From NCBI GenBank assembly GCA_919902505.1, contig CAKKRE010000012.1:62001-126000 (forward strand): a stretch of 64,000 nucleotides of DNA, written 5' to 3'. The notes under the pieces are model-generated. The model saw nothing but the letters and a program-made list of their open reading frames with translations, searched no databases and was not told the origin of the DNA. This DNA comes from Nitrospiraceae bacterium. Lineage in GTDB: Bacteria > Nitrospirota > Nitrospiria > Nitrospirales > Nitrospiraceae. Below, piece after piece: positions 33,404-42,752 of this stretch. The position numbers were made by a program, and so were the translations under genes. Each line of letters starts with the position of its first letter. The first letter of the stretch is position 1.

Positions 33404-33685
33404 ATGCTAAAGGATATTGTCGAAGCCACTGCGTTGGATGGTTACTCAGTCCGCCTAAGATTTGAAGACGGAGTGGTGGGTGAACTTGATCTCTCGGCCA
33501 TCTTACAATTTGAGGGCGTGTTTGCTCCGCTTAAGGATCTCAATCGCTTCCGGGAGCTACGCGTACATCCGGAGCTTGGCACCATCTTCTGGCCGAATGG
33601 GGCCGATCTTGATCCCGCCGTTCTGTACGCCCGAGTGACAGGTACCTCGATCCCGACCTATGAGATAAAGACTGGTACCCGGTAA
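33404..33685 (+). CDS. DUF2442 protein
   Basis: A 93-residue DUF2442 protein. Characteristic stretches are YSVRLRFEDGVVGELDLSAI, FAPLKDLNRFRELRVHPELG and TIFWPNGADLDPAVLYARV. I use the ATG at 33404 (GGAGTAAGGCC upstream); an in-frame start inside the DUF4160 gene is unlikely. The two genes are probably co-transcribed. The family is found in mobile and TA-rich loci; its activity is unknown. Confidence 0.87.
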   Translation: MLKDIVEATALDGYSVRLRFEDGVVGELDLSAILQFEGVFAPLKDLNRFRELRVHPELGTIFWPNGADLDPAVLYARVTGTSIPTYEIKTGTR

Positions 33686-33993
33686 GACTGCCGTCTCACG
33701 CCGCTCCTCTTCCATCAGTTATCTGCCATGAGCCCGTTTCTCTTTCGCTATCAGCCATAGGCTCTTGTGCCCGGTCATCAGTTCTTCTTCCCTGCGAGCG
33801 ACGCTTCACGAACGACGAGTTGTGGTTTTCAAGATTCTCAGGTATTGCAATAAGCCATAGGCCATAAGCTATGAGCTCTTCCTCTGGCACCATGCGCTTC
33901 CTCCCGCCATACGCCATCAGCTCTTGTTTTCGATCGAGATACGCTTCACGAACCACGAGTGACGATTCCAAGAACGATTGAAAGAGGTGTTAC
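33686..33993. repeat. Repeat-filled intergenic region
   Basis: A 308-bp gap made largely of the two repeat families: AGCCATA copies at 33747-33767, 33846-33881 and 33906-33926, and TTCACGAACGACG-type words near 33798-33820 and 33940-33965. No gene is supported; open frames on either strand here (for example 33696-33971 minus) are composed of repeats. Confidence 0.6.
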
Positions 33994-34305
33994 ATGGCGA
34001 CAGCTAAAACAGGCAAGCGGGTGACTGTTCGATCCGCGGAGGAACTTGGCCGCGCATTGGGCCTCTCTGCGGCCGATACAGCCGAGATGGAGTTTCGTTC
34101 CGACCTCACCGTCTCACTCGTCAGCATTATCGAGGCCGGGTCGCTCACACATGCGGAAATTGCGAAGCGCGCGGGGACATCGCGGACCCGCGTCACGGCT
34201 ATTGCGAATGGGAATACCCAGGGAGTGTCCACCGACGTGCTCATCCGCGTCCTGGCGGCCACCGGGCATCGGGCAGAGGTTCGGGTTAAGAAAACGGCAG
34301 CCTAA
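33994..34305 (+). CDS. Orphan XRE-type HTH protein (HigA2/antitoxin-like)
   Basis: A 103-residue protein. An N-terminal part (EELGRALGLSAADTAEMEFR) leads to an HTH (SLTHAEIAKRAGTSRTRVTA, then IANGNTQGVSTDVLIRVLAA) and the ending TGHRAEVRVKKTAA, a layout common in antitoxins whose RelE-type toxin gene lies just upstream. Here the upstream gap holds only repeats, so the toxin is absent. GAAAGAGGTG precedes the ATG. It may be a solitary antitoxin or a general regulator. Confidence 0.85.
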   Translation: MATAKTGKRVTVRSAEELGRALGLSAADTAEMEFRSDLTVSLVSIIEAGSLTHAEIAKRAGTSRTRVTAIANGNTQGVSTDVLIRVLAATGHRAEVRVKKTAA

Positions 34306-34594
34306 CCTCTCGTCTGTTTGCCATTAGCCAGCACAGTTCTCTCTACGAACGACGCTTCACGAGATTCTAGATACGCTCTCCCAGATTCTGAGATCTTGCT
34401 ATCAGCCATTGGCCATAAGCCATGAGCTCTTGATCGAGCGACGTTTCACCTTTCACGTTTGACGTTTCACGCCCCCCAGTCCCCTAGGCACCCACCAGCC
34501 GCTTGTGCCCGTAAAAACGCGGGTGATTAAAGGCGCGGGAAAGAGTATCCTGCGGCGCAAACTGCACGAATTGTGTCTGGTGGAGAGATTCTTC
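34306..34594. repeat. Repeat-filled gap upstream of hsdM
   Basis: A 289-bp gap with TTCACG words (34345-34365, 34440-34475) and an AGCCATA copy at 34397-34430. The last 100 bp is repeat-free and must hold the hsdM promoter; no clear -35/-10 pair was found. Confidence 0.5.
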
Positions 34595-36049
34595 ATGTTT
34601 GAACAAGCCTTTAGAAACATCGACGATGTGCTTCGCAAGGAAGCCGGCTGTACCACCGAGCTGGACTATACCGAGCAGACCTCGTGGCTGTTGTTCCTCA
34701 AGTACCTCGATGGGCTAGAGCAGGACAGGGCAGACGAAGCCAAGTTGGAGGGCAAGCGCTACAGCTTCATCTTGGACAAAGACTATCGATGGGAAAGCTG
34801 GGCCGCGCCCAAAGGGAAAGACGGCAAGCTCGACCATAACAAGGCCATGACCGGCAGTGACCTGAGTGAGTTCGTCACCCTCAAGCTCTTTCCTTACCTG
34901 CACAGCTTCAAGCAGAAGGCCAGCGGGCCGAACACCATCGAGTACAAGATCGGCGAAATCTTCGGCGAGATTAAGAACCGGATCCAGAGCGGCTACAACC
35001 TGCGCGAGATCATCGACCGCATCGACGAACTGCGATTCCGGTCACAGGTGGAAAAGCACGAGCTGTCGCACCTCTACGAAGCCAAGATCAAGAACATGGG
35101 CAATGCCGGGCGCAACGGGGGCGAGTATTACACCCCGCGCCCGCTCATTCGCGCCATGGTGCAAGTGGTCAAACCGAAGATCGGCGACCGCATCTACGAC
35201 GGGGCTTGCGGGTCGGCGGGGTTCTTGTGCGAGGCATTCGATTACTTGAGGTCCAAGGGGAACCTCACGACGAAAGACCTCACCACGCTCCAGACCCGCA
35301 CTTTCTACGGGAAGGAAAAGAAATCCCTCGCCTACGTCATGGCAATCATGAACATGATCCTGCACGGCATCGAGGCGCCGAACATCATCCATACCAACAC
35401 GCTGACTGAAAATCTCGCCGACATTCAGGAGAAGGACCGCTATGAGGTCGTGCTAGCCAATCCGCCCTTCGGCGGCAAGGAACGGAAGGAAGTGCAGCAG
35501 AACTTTCCCATCCGCACCGGCGAGACGGCGTTTCTCTTTCTCCAACACTTCATCAAGATGCTCAGGGCGGGTGGGCGAGGCGGCGTGGTCATTAAGAATA
35601 CCTTCCTCTCCAACACCGACAATGCGTCCGTGAGCCTGCGCAAGCTGCTGCTGGAAAGCTGCAATCTCCATACGGTGCTGGATTGTCCCGGCGGCACGTT
35701 CCAGGGTGCGGGTGTGAAGACCGTGGTGCTTTTCTTTGAAAAGGGCGCGCCCACGCGCAAGGTCTGGTACTACCAGCTCGACCCGGGCCGCAGCCTTGGC
35801 AAAACAAACCCGCTCAACGACGACGATCTCAAAGAGTTCGTGAAGCTGCAAAAGACCTCAGCCGACTCGCCGAAAAGCTGGAGCATAGACGCCAAGACCA
35901 TCGACCAGACGACCTTCGATCTCTCTGTGAAAAACCCGAACGGCGGCGAGATCGTCACGCATCGCAGTCCGCAGGAGATCATGGACGAAATCGCTGCGCT
36001 GGATGAGGAGAGCGCGGAGGTACTAGGCAACATCAAGGCGTTGCTATGA
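34595..36049 (+). CDS. hsdM: Type I restriction-modification DNA methyltransferase subunit
   Basis: A 484-residue HsdM. The N-terminal helical domain starts MFEQAFRNIDDVLRKEAGC; the N6-adenine methyltransferase core has the SAM motif YDGACGSAGFLCEAFDYL and the catalytic NPPF in VVLANPPFGGKERKEVQQNF. I use the ATG at 34595, with TGGAGAGA upstream; the longer frame from 34505 adds unrelated residues. Its stop overlaps the hsdS start (ATGA). It methylates the host target and is part of the M2S and R2M2S complexes. Confidence 0.95.
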   Translation: MFEQAFRNIDDVLRKEAGCTTELDYTEQTSWLLFLKYLDGLEQDRADEAKLEGKRYSFILDKDYRWESWAAPKGKDGKLDHNKAMTGSDLSEFVTLKLFPYLHSFKQKASGPNTIEYKIGEIFGEIKNRIQSGYNLREIIDRIDELRFRSQVEKHELSHLYEAKIKNMGNAGRNGGEYYTPRPLIRAMVQVVKPKIGDRIYDGACGSAGFLCEAFDYLRSKGNLTTKDLTTLQTRTFYGKEKKSLAYVMAIMNMILHGIEAPNIIHTNTLTENLADIQEKDRYEVVLANPPFGGKERKEVQQNFPIRTGETAFLFLQHFIKMLRAGGRGGVVIKNTFLSNTDNASVSLRKLLLESCNLHTVLDCPGGTFQGAGVKTVVLFFEKGAPTRKVWYYQLDPGRSLGKTNPLNDDDLKEFVKLQKTSADSPKSWSIDAKTIDQTTFDLSVKNPNGGEIVTHRSPQEIMDEIAALDEESAEVLGNIKALL

Positions 36050-37239
36050 GGCAAGGGTGGCCAATGAAAACGCTCGGCGAGGTTCTGCAAAAGACCGAAA
36101 CGGTTAATCCACTCCAATCGCCTCAAGCGGAGTTCGACTATATCGATGTTTCGAGCGTTTCCAATACGACGTTTCAGATTACGACGACACAACGCCTCAA
36201 AGGAAAGGACGTCCCAAGCCGGGCTCGGAAGCTCGTGAGAGCAAACGACATTCTTTTCGCGACAATCCGGCCCACCTTACAACGAATTGCTGTCGTGCCA
36301 GAACACCTGGATAAGCAAGTCTGTAGCACCGGGTATTTCGTTCTCCGCCCAAAGCCGGAAATTGAGAACCATTTTGTTTTCTACTCCCTTTTCACCGAAA
36401 GCTTCATAGGGCAGATGGAAAGCCTTCAGAGGGGTGCAAGCTATCCGGCTGTCAGTGACGGCGACGTGAAAGCGCAATCTATTCCCGTTCCCCCACTTCC
36501 CGAGCAGCAACGGATCGTCGGTATCCTCGACGAAGCGTTTGAGGGCATCACCACCGCCACAGCCAACGCCGAAAAGAACCTCCACAACGCCCGCGCCCTC
36601 TTCGAAAGCCACCTCCAATCCGTCTTCACTCAGCGCGGGCCAGGGTGGATGGAGAAGCGACTCGACGAAGTTTGCACTTTTAGTAGTGGCGGCACACCGT
36701 CCAAAAGCAACAGCAGTTATTGGAGCGGCGAAATACCTTGGGTTTCCGGACGTGACATGAAATCAACCCGCCTGTCCGATTCGCTGTTGCACATTTCGCG
36801 GTCCGCAGTTGATGAGTCCTCAACTCGCATGGCACCAGCAGGTGCACTCCTGATTCTTGTTCGTGGAATGGGGCTGGCGCATGGTGCCCAAATCGCCGAG
36901 CTAATGGTTCCCTGTGCGTTCAATCAAGACATCAGAGGAATCCACCCAGAACCTGACCTGATACCTCGGTATCTCCTTTTCGCGCTACGAGACCGAATCA
37001 ATTCGAGCGACACCGTCTTGAGTAATGCGGCTCACGGAACACTCAAGATAGACTCGGACGAACTACAGAGCGTGATGATTCCTGTCCCTCCGCACGAACA
37101 TCAACAGAGAATTGTGACCACAATCGACTCCCTCACGGAAGAAACCCAACGCCTCGAATCCCTCTACCAGCAAAAGCTCGTCGCGCTGGAGGCGTTGAAA
37201 AAGTCGCTGCTGCACCAGGCCTTCAGCGGCAAGCTGTGA
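36046..37239 (+). CDS. hsdS: Type I restriction specificity subunit
   Basis: A 397-residue HsdS with the normal two target-recognition domains. TRD1 covers about residues 1-150 and is followed by the conserved helix PPLPEQQRIVGILDEAFEGI; TRD2 covers about 200-350 and is followed by PPHEHQQRIVTTIDSLTEET with a coiled C-terminus (QKLVALEALKKSLLHQAFSG). These set the bipartite DNA target; which sequence cannot be read out. Start and stop overlap with neighbours. Both TRDs look complete. Confidence 0.94.
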   Translation: MRQGWPMKTLGEVLQKTETVNPLQSPQAEFDYIDVSSVSNTTFQITTTQRLKGKDVPSRARKLVRANDILFATIRPTLQRIAVVPEHLDKQVCSTGYFVLRPKPEIENHFVFYSLFTESFIGQMESLQRGASYPAVSDGDVKAQSIPVPPLPEQQRIVGILDEAFEGITTATANAEKNLHNARALFESHLQSVFTQRGPGWMEKRLDEVCTFSSGGTPSKSNSSYWSGEIPWVSGRDMKSTRLSDSLLHISRSAVDESSTRMAPAGALLILVRGMGLAHGAQIAELMVPCAFNQDIRGIHPEPDLIPRYLLFALRDRINSSDTVLSNAAHGTLKIDSDELQSVMIPVPPHEHQQRIVTTIDSLTEETQRLESLYQQKLVALEALKKSLLHQAFSGKL

Positions 37240-37250
37240 AGGATGTTGGC

Positions 37251-38213
37251 ATGAGCGAAATCAGCATCTACGAAACAAATAGCGGCAGCATTGAGGTCCG
37301 GCTGGAGCGCGAGACGGTCTGGTTGTCACAGGAGCAGATGGGCCAACTGTTCGGACGGGAACGGTCGGTCATCACCAAGCATGTGCGCAATGTCTTTGCT
37401 GAAGGGGAGCTAGAGGAGGGGAGCAATGTGCAAAATATGCACATTGCTGGTTCTGACAAACCAGTCAGGTTCTACAACCTGGATGTCATCATTTCAGTGG
37501 GTTATCGCGTGAAGTCGCCACAGGGCACCCGTTTCCGCCAGTGGGCCACCCGCATCCTGCGCGAGCATCTCACCCAAGGTTATACCCTCAATCGCCAACG
37601 TTTCGAGGCCAACGCCCGCGAACTGGAAGCGGCCCTCCAATTGGTGCGCAAGGCCGCACGCAGCCCTGAGCTTCAAGCGGATATGGGCCGCGGGCTGGTG
37701 GATATCGTCACCCGCTATGCGCAGACCTTTGTGCTGCTACAGCGCTACGACGAAGGACTGCTGACCGAGCCGCCGACGACCACCGGCGGAACGCTCTTCA
37801 CGCTTGAGGCGGCACGCGCGGCGCTGGCCCGATTAAAAGCCGATCTGATCGCGCGCGGGGAGGCGTCCATGCTCTTCGCGCAGGAACGGCAAGAGGCCTT
37901 CGAATCTTTGCTCGGAAACCTCGATCAGAGTGTGTTCGGCGAACCGGCCTATCCGAGTGTGGAATCTAAGGCTGCGCATCTGTTGTACTTCGTCATCAAG
38001 AATCACCCCTTTGCCGACGGCAACAAACGCAGCGGCGCATTCCTGTTCGTCGATTTCTTGAATCGCAACGGCCGCCTGCTGGATCGCACCGGGCAACCGG
38101 TCATCAACGATATTGGTTTGGCGGCGCTGGCGCTGCTGGTGGCCGAATCCGATCCGTCGCACAAAGACACGATGATCCGTCTCATCATGAACATGCTGGC
38201 CCAGGGAGCCTGA
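37251..38213 (+). CDS. RhuM-Fic/Doc fusion protein
   Basis: A 320-residue protein, using ATG 37251 with AAGGA eight nucleotides upstream. Residues about 1-110 are the RhuM domain (VWLSQEQMGQLFGRERSVIT, then YNLDVIISVGYRVKSPQGT); the C-terminal part is a Fic/Doc domain with the motif HPFADGNKRSGAFLFVDFL. The catalytic His is present; the second Arg of classical FIC (GNGRxxR) is not, as in Doc kinases. It sits between hsdS and hsdR, a position seen in several type I loci, and may act as a toxin released when the system is disturbed. Confidence 0.9.
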   Translation: MSEISIYETNSGSIEVRLERETVWLSQEQMGQLFGRERSVITKHVRNVFAEGELEEGSNVQNMHIAGSDKPVRFYNLDVIISVGYRVKSPQGTRFRQWATRILREHLTQGYTLNRQRFEANARELEAALQLVRKAARSPELQADMGRGLVDIVTRYAQTFVLLQRYDEGLLTEPPTTTGGTLFTLEAARAALARLKADLIARGEASMLFAQERQEAFESLLGNLDQSVFGEPAYPSVESKAAHLLYFVIKNHPFADGNKRSGAFLFVDFLNRNGRLLDRTGQPVINDIGLAALALLVAESDPSHKDTMIRLIMNMLAQGA

Positions 38214-38214
38214 A

Positions 38215-40548
38215 GTGAACGAAGCGGAGACTCGTGCTGAACATGTCGATCCCGCATTGAAAGCGGCGGGTTGGGGCGTCGTGGAAGGCAGTCGCGTTCT
38301 GCGGGAATATCCCATTACTCTTGGTCGCATCGAAGGCTACGGGCGGCGCAGTAAGCCGTTGATCGCCGACTACGTGCTGGTCTATCGCAATCACAAATTA
38401 GCCGTGATCGAGGCCAAGGCCTGGGATGAAGAACTGACGGAAGGTGTGGCGCAGGCCAAGCAGTACGCCGGAAAGCTTGCCATTCGGTTCACCTACGCCA
38501 CCAACGGGCAGGGCATCTACGGCATCGACATGGACAACGGCACCGAGGGAGAGGTGCCGCACTATCCCGCCCCGGACGACCTCTGGAAGCGCACTTTCGC
38601 CAAGCAGAACGCGTGGCATGACCGTTTCGCCACTGTCCCGTTCGAGGACAAAGGCGGCTATTTTCAAGGCCGCTACTACCAGGACATCGCCGTGGAACGG
38701 GTGATGGAGGCCATCGCAGTAGGCAACCCCCGTATCCTGCTCACCCTGGCTACCGGCACGGGCAAGACCTTCATTGCCTTCCAGATCGCTTGGAAGCTCT
38801 TTCACAGCCGCTGGAATCTCAGCCGCGAGCCGTCGCGCCGCCCGCGCATTCTCTTTCTCGCCGACCGCAATATCCTCGCGGACCAGGCCTATAACGCCTT
38901 CTCCGCATTTCCTGAGGATGCGTTGGTGCGGATCGAGCCCGACGATATTCGTAAGAAGGGCAGGGTGCCGAAGAACGGCAGTCTGTTCTTTACCATCTTC
39001 CAGACCTTCATGAGTGGGCCGCCGAAAGATGGAAAGCCCTCGCCCTATTTCGGCGAATATCCTCCGGACTTCTTTGACTTCATCGTCATCGACGAGTGCC
39101 ATCGCGGCGGAGCCAACGATGAAAGCAACTGGCGAGACATTCTCAACTACTTTGCCCCGGCGGTACAGCTCGGCCTGACGGCCACGCCCAAGCGCAAAGA
39201 CAACGTGGATACCTATGCCTATTTCGGGGAGCCGGTCTTTATCTATTCGCTGAAGGACGGCATCAATGATGGCTTCCTGACGCCCTTCAAGGTGAAGCAA
39301 ATTTCCACGACGCTCGACGACTATGTCTACACGCCCGACGACAAGCTGATCGAGGGTGTGATCGAATCCGGGAAGCGTTATACCGAACCAGACTTCAACA
39401 AGATCATTGAGATCAAGGAACGGGAAGCGCACCGGGTCAAGCTCTTCATGGACCTGATCAATCAGAATGAGAAGACGCTGGTCTTCTGCGCCACTCAAGA
39501 CCATGCGCTGGCGGTGCGCGATCTGATCAACCAAATGAAGTCAGTCACCGACCCGAACTACTGCCAACGGGTGACGGCCAACGATGGTGCGCTCGGCGAG
39601 CAGCACTTGCGAGACTTTCAAGACAATGAGAAGGCCATTCCGACAATCCTCACCACCTCACAGAAACTTTCCACCGGCGTGGACGCGCGGAACATTCGGA
39701 ACATCGTGCTCATGCGTCCGATCAACTCCATGATCGAGTTCAAACAGATCATCGGGCGAGGCACGCGGCTCTATGACGGGAAGGACTACTTCACGATCTA
39801 CGATTTCGTGAAGGCGCACCACCATTTTAGTGACCCGGAGTGGGACGGCGAGCCGATAGAGCCGGAACCGAAGCCTGCCCCTCTCCCGCCGCGACCGGAT
39901 CTATTGCCTGACAGAGTGCGGGAGAAGCCGGGCGAATATGTGAAGCGGCAGAAGATCAAAGTGAAACTGGCCGACGGCAAGGCCCGCACCATTCAGCATA
40001 TGATGGTCACGTCGTTCTGGCATCCCGACGGCACGCCGATGTCGGCGCAGCAGTTTATGGAACTGCTCTTCGGTAAGCTGCCGGAGTTCTTCAAAGACGA
40101 AGCGGAACTCCGCGCCTTGTGGAGTCTGCCCGACACGCGAGCCAGATTGCTGGAGCGGTTGGCCGAGAAAGGTTTCGGCAAGGAGCAGATGGCGGAGATG
40201 CAGAAGATTATCGACGCAGAAAAGAGCGACCTCTTCGATGTGTTGGCGCATGTGGCCTATGCGCTGCCGCCCTTGAGCCGCGAAGATCGCGCCTCAAAGG
40301 CCAAGGTAGAAATCAGCCACCACTTCAACAGCAAGCAGCAGGTCTTTCTCGACTTCGTGCTTTCCCACTACGTTACGGTGGGAGTGGAGGAACTCGAACA
40401 GGAGAAGCTGACTCCGCTGCTGCGCCTCAAGTACCACAACTCCATCGCCGACGCCGTGGCCGATCTGGGGAAGCCGGAAGAGATCGGGCAGGTGTTCGCT
40501 GGATTCCAGAAGTATCTATACCAACCGCAGATTCAGGCAAATCCATGA
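38215..40548 (+). CDS. hsdR: Type I restriction endonuclease subunit R (EcoEI type)
   Basis: A 777-residue HsdR starting at GTG 38215. The N-terminal nuclease domain has IADYVLVYRNHKLAVIEAKA (PD-ExK-type D and EAK) and QAKQYA. The SF2 translocase shows Walker A LATGTGKTFIAFQ, motif II FIVIDECHRGG, motif III LGLTATPKR and motif VI QIIGRGTRL. The C-terminal EcoEI_R domain (about 600-770) binds HsdM. With hsdM and hsdS the operon is complete and looks active. It starts 1 nt after the RhuM-Fic stop, so all four are co-transcribed. Confidence 0.94.
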   Translation: MNEAETRAEHVDPALKAAGWGVVEGSRVLREYPITLGRIEGYGRRSKPLIADYVLVYRNHKLAVIEAKAWDEELTEGVAQAKQYAGKLAIRFTYATNGQGIYGIDMDNGTEGEVPHYPAPDDLWKRTFAKQNAWHDRFATVPFEDKGGYFQGRYYQDIAVERVMEAIAVGNPRILLTLATGTGKTFIAFQIAWKLFHSRWNLSREPSRRPRILFLADRNILADQAYNAFSAFPEDALVRIEPDDIRKKGRVPKNGSLFFTIFQTFMSGPPKDGKPSPYFGEYPPDFFDFIVIDECHRGGANDESNWRDILNYFAPAVQLGLTATPKRKDNVDTYAYFGEPVFIYSLKDGINDGFLTPFKVKQISTTLDDYVYTPDDKLIEGVIESGKRYTEPDFNKIIEIKEREAHRVKLFMDLINQNEKTLVFCATQDHALAVRDLINQMKSVTDPNYCQRVTANDGALGEQHLRDFQDNEKAIPTILTTSQKLSTGVDARNIRNIVLMRPINSMIEFKQIIGRGTRLYDGKDYFTIYDFVKAHHHFSDPEWDGEPIEPEPKPAPLPPRPDLLPDRVREKPGEYVKRQKIKVKLADGKARTIQHMMVTSFWHPDGTPMSAQQFMELLFGKLPEFFKDEAELRALWSLPDTRARLLERLAEKGFGKEQMAEMQKIIDAEKSDLFDVLAHVAYALPPLSREDRASKAKVEISHHFNSKQQVFLDFVLSHYVTVGVEELEQEKLTPLLRLKYHNSIADAVADLGKPEEIGQVFAGFQKYLYQPQIQANP

Positions 40549-40604
40549 CTGCCATATGAGCAATGAACAGACAACGGTGACAGTCGCGCAACAAGGGGAT
40601 CCGC

Positions 40605-41510
40605 ATGCCAGATGAAGAAGATAAAGAAAAACTCAAAAGTGTCGCGCAACAGATATTACGTCCACTGCCAGTAAGGCTAAGAGGGCTCGCCAATGTTCGC
40701 ACGGAAGCCAAGCTGAAGGAGTCTTACACCAAAGGGTGGCGCGTAGAGCTTGGATCTTTGAAGCACTGGAATCTAAGATTTGAGGTCTGGTTTTGTCAGT
40801 ACCCCAAACAAGGTCAGCGATTTTTCTGGTACGGATTTTATGCAGCACAAGCTGAAAACCTTCGCGCATTTGTCGATGTATTACCTGAGTCCCTGCGGCC
40901 TGTTAAACAGCTCTCAGCTTTGGATATGCGGCCAGCAACTGGCTCCAGTCAGGACTATGTTTTAAAGCGGCCACTGGAAAATGAACTGTTTAACTTTCCA
41001 ATATACGAAGAATACCAAGAGTCTGGGCAGAGGGGTTCCTTCTACGGGAAATTCGATTCCTCCTTGTCGGAAGACAACGATGCAATAGCGGCTATCGTCG
41101 TGCGCGCGCTGTCATTTTTCGAGGAAGTCTTTGCGAGTTTTCGTGGGACGAAAGCGGCAGCAGGTAGTGGCGCACCTGATGAGTCAGCAGCGTATAGAGC
41201 CATCGAACGGCGCGTCGTAGAGCAGCACTTGGCACGAGAGCGCAGCCGCGAATTGGCAGAACGTTGCAAGCGGCGAGATAACTATCGCTGTCAAGTGTGC
41301 GAGATGACATTCAGGGAAGTCTATGGAGATATAGGAAAGACGTTCGCTGAAGCGCACCATGTCATCCCTCTCAGTAAACTTTCTGACACGGTTGAGTCTT
41401 CCCTTGACCACCTCATCACGGTCTGTTCGAACTGCCACCAGATGCTACACCGACTGGACGGTGAGGCGGGGGATGTCCCGAAGCTGCGAAGAATGTTACA
41501 CCGCCGATGA
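40605..41510 (+). CDS. HNH endonuclease
   Basis: A 301-residue protein with a C-terminal HNH nuclease domain: CKRRDNYRCQVCEMTF, then FAEAHHVIPLS and LDHLITVCSNCHQMLHRLDG, with the two CxxC-type pairs and the catalytic His of AHHVIPL. The first 200 residues are an unassigned N-terminal domain, probably target recognition (WRVELGSLKHWNLRFEVWFC). Position just after hsdR suggests an extra restriction activity of the same defence island (type IV/McrA-like), perhaps acting on modified DNA. Base composition is lower in GC than in the neighbours, hinting at separate acquisition. Confidence 0.85.
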   Translation: MPDEEDKEKLKSVAQQILRPLPVRLRGLANVRTEAKLKESYTKGWRVELGSLKHWNLRFEVWFCQYPKQGQRFFWYGFYAAQAENLRAFVDVLPESLRPVKQLSALDMRPATGSSQDYVLKRPLENELFNFPIYEEYQESGQRGSFYGKFDSSLSEDNDAIAAIVVRALSFFEEVFASFRGTKAAAGSGAPDESAAYRAIERRVVEQHLARERSRELAERCKRRDNYRCQVCEMTFREVYGDIGKTFAEAHHVIPLSKLSDTVESSLDHLITVCSNCHQMLHRLDGEAGDVPKLRRMLHRR

Positions 41511-41795
41511 ATAACCATAAACCAGTCCTAAACCAGGGGCTGGCCTTGAAATCAAACATTCTGAAATTGCGGGAGGCTATCCCTTCCGTGAGCCCACACC
41601 TCGGTGCCTTCGGCTTGTTCACCGTCACTCACGCCGTCTCACGCATCGCTGGCCCGTGACTTTCCGTTCCTACCACGCCGCTGATAGTTCGATCCTGTGC
41701 GTTGCCATCGAGCCAAATTGATCCTTCACGGACTGCCTGTTATCCTCAATCGTGATCGTGTGCCGGGGCGGTGCTCACCCCTCAAGGAGGACGTG

Positions 41796-42194
41796 ATGAA
41801 GCGAATGACTCCAGCCATGCTCCTGAAGGCGTTGACGATGTTTCGAGGGTTCACACAGACGGCGGCGGAGTATCTCAGGGACAAAGAGCGGCTGCGTTAT
41901 CTGTTGGCCGCGGCAGTCTCGATTGCGCAGGGTCGCGGTGGCAAGCTCTTGAAGGACCTTCAACTATTGGTGCGGCTGCTGAAAGCGTCCGTGAGCGGTG
42001 CGTATACAGGCCTTTCGGTCCATAAGCTTGTGACCATCGTGACGGCGATTCTGTATCTCATCAGTCCGTTCGATGTGATCCCGGACTTCATTCCTGTGGT
42101 CGGCTATGCGGATGATGCGGCGGTGATTGCCTGGGTGCTGAACAGCATTGCTGAAGAACTCAGGGACTTTAGGAGTTGGGAACAGGGGACTTGA
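41796..42194 (+). CDS. DUF1232 (YkvA-like) membrane protein
   Basis: A 132-residue protein with a strong AAGGAGGACG site before the ATG at 41796. The DUF1232 core is plain: LVTIVTAILYLISPFDVIPD followed by FIPVVGYADDAAVIAWVL, a membrane-associated hairpin. The N-terminal 75 residues are amphipathic helices. The function of the family is not established. It stands alone 285 nt after the HNH gene; the upstream gap contains no recognised feature. Confidence 0.85.
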   Translation: MKRMTPAMLLKALTMFRGFTQTAAEYLRDKERLRYLLAAAVSIAQGRGGKLLKDLQLLVRLLKASVSGAYTGLSVHKLVTIVTAILYLISPFDVIPDFIPVVGYADDAAVIAWVLNSIAEELRDFRSWEQGT

Positions 42195-42240
42195 CCGGGC
42201 CTCCCATGATTTGGACTTGGCCGTGCAAAGCGTCTGTGCC

Positions 42241-42274
42241 GTCGATGGTGAAGCGCAGTGCTGAACGCCGAGTG
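42241..42274 (+). repeat. 34-bp direct repeat, left copy
   Basis: A 34-nt sequence that recurs at 43115-43148 with 4 mismatches (core CAGTGCTGA(A/G)CGCCGAGTG). The two copies flank the TA module at 42486-43033. Confidence 0.65.
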
Positions 42275-42485
42275 TGGAGCAAGGGGTAAAAAGAAATGGT
42301 TGGGGTCTGCTCTTGCCCTGTGGGTGCTCTTTTCTGATGCGATCCCCGGTCAAGACAACCCGGGCGTGTATGGCAATACCCTCGTCGTCGAACGCGCGGG
42401 CGGGGAGCCTGACAAATCGACCGGGAGTCGTGCGTTGCCCTGTGTGAGATCCCTTCAAGAAGGCGCTTCTAGCAAGGTGTGGTCG

Positions 42486-42752
42486 TTAGGCAGCGGATTG
42501 TTTGGTGACGTTCCAGCCGGGAAACACGAGGACGGCGGGATGACACTGCAGAACGCGCGCCAGGGTTTTGGCCCGTTCGACCCCCAGATTGATGGTATCG
42601 TTTTCGATAGCTGAGATGGTGGACTGGGGAATCTTCGTCCTTCGAGCCAACTCGCTCTGCGTGAGCCCCTGGAGTTCACGAACGATCCGAACGGATTCTC
42701 CCACCGACACGGCCACTCGAGCTTTTGCCGGACGGATGTCCTTGTGTTTCAT
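42486..42752 (-). CDS. XRE-family antitoxin (HigA/RelB-like)
   Basis: An 88-residue HTH protein: a basic N-terminus (MKHKDIRPAKARVAVSVGES), the XRE domain (RIVRELQGLTQSELARRTKI, then PQSTISAIENDTINLGVERA) and the ending HPAVLVFPGW. The ATG overlaps the stop of the RelE-type toxin by 4 nt (toxin first), so the pair is translationally coupled. It should bind the operator at 43045-43064 and neutralise the toxin. Confidence 0.9.
   Translation of the reverse strand: MKHKDIRPAKARVAVSVGESVRIVRELQGLTQSELARRTKIPQSTISAIENDTINLGVERAKTLARVLQCHPAVLVFPGWNVTKQSAA

Noticed and set aside
33696-33971. Minus-strand gene of 91 codons
   Set aside because: Composed of the interspersed repeats (repeated SYGLWLIA-like words), so it is repeat translation and not a gene.
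32453-34475. Possible CRISPR array in the repeat-rich gaps
   Set aside because: The words are degenerate, unevenly spaced and interrupted by genes; there are no cas genes.
42258-42614. Plus-strand frame overlapping the antitoxin gene at 42486-42752
   Set aside because: It starts in a repeat and runs antisense to a clear XRE gene; no family features.
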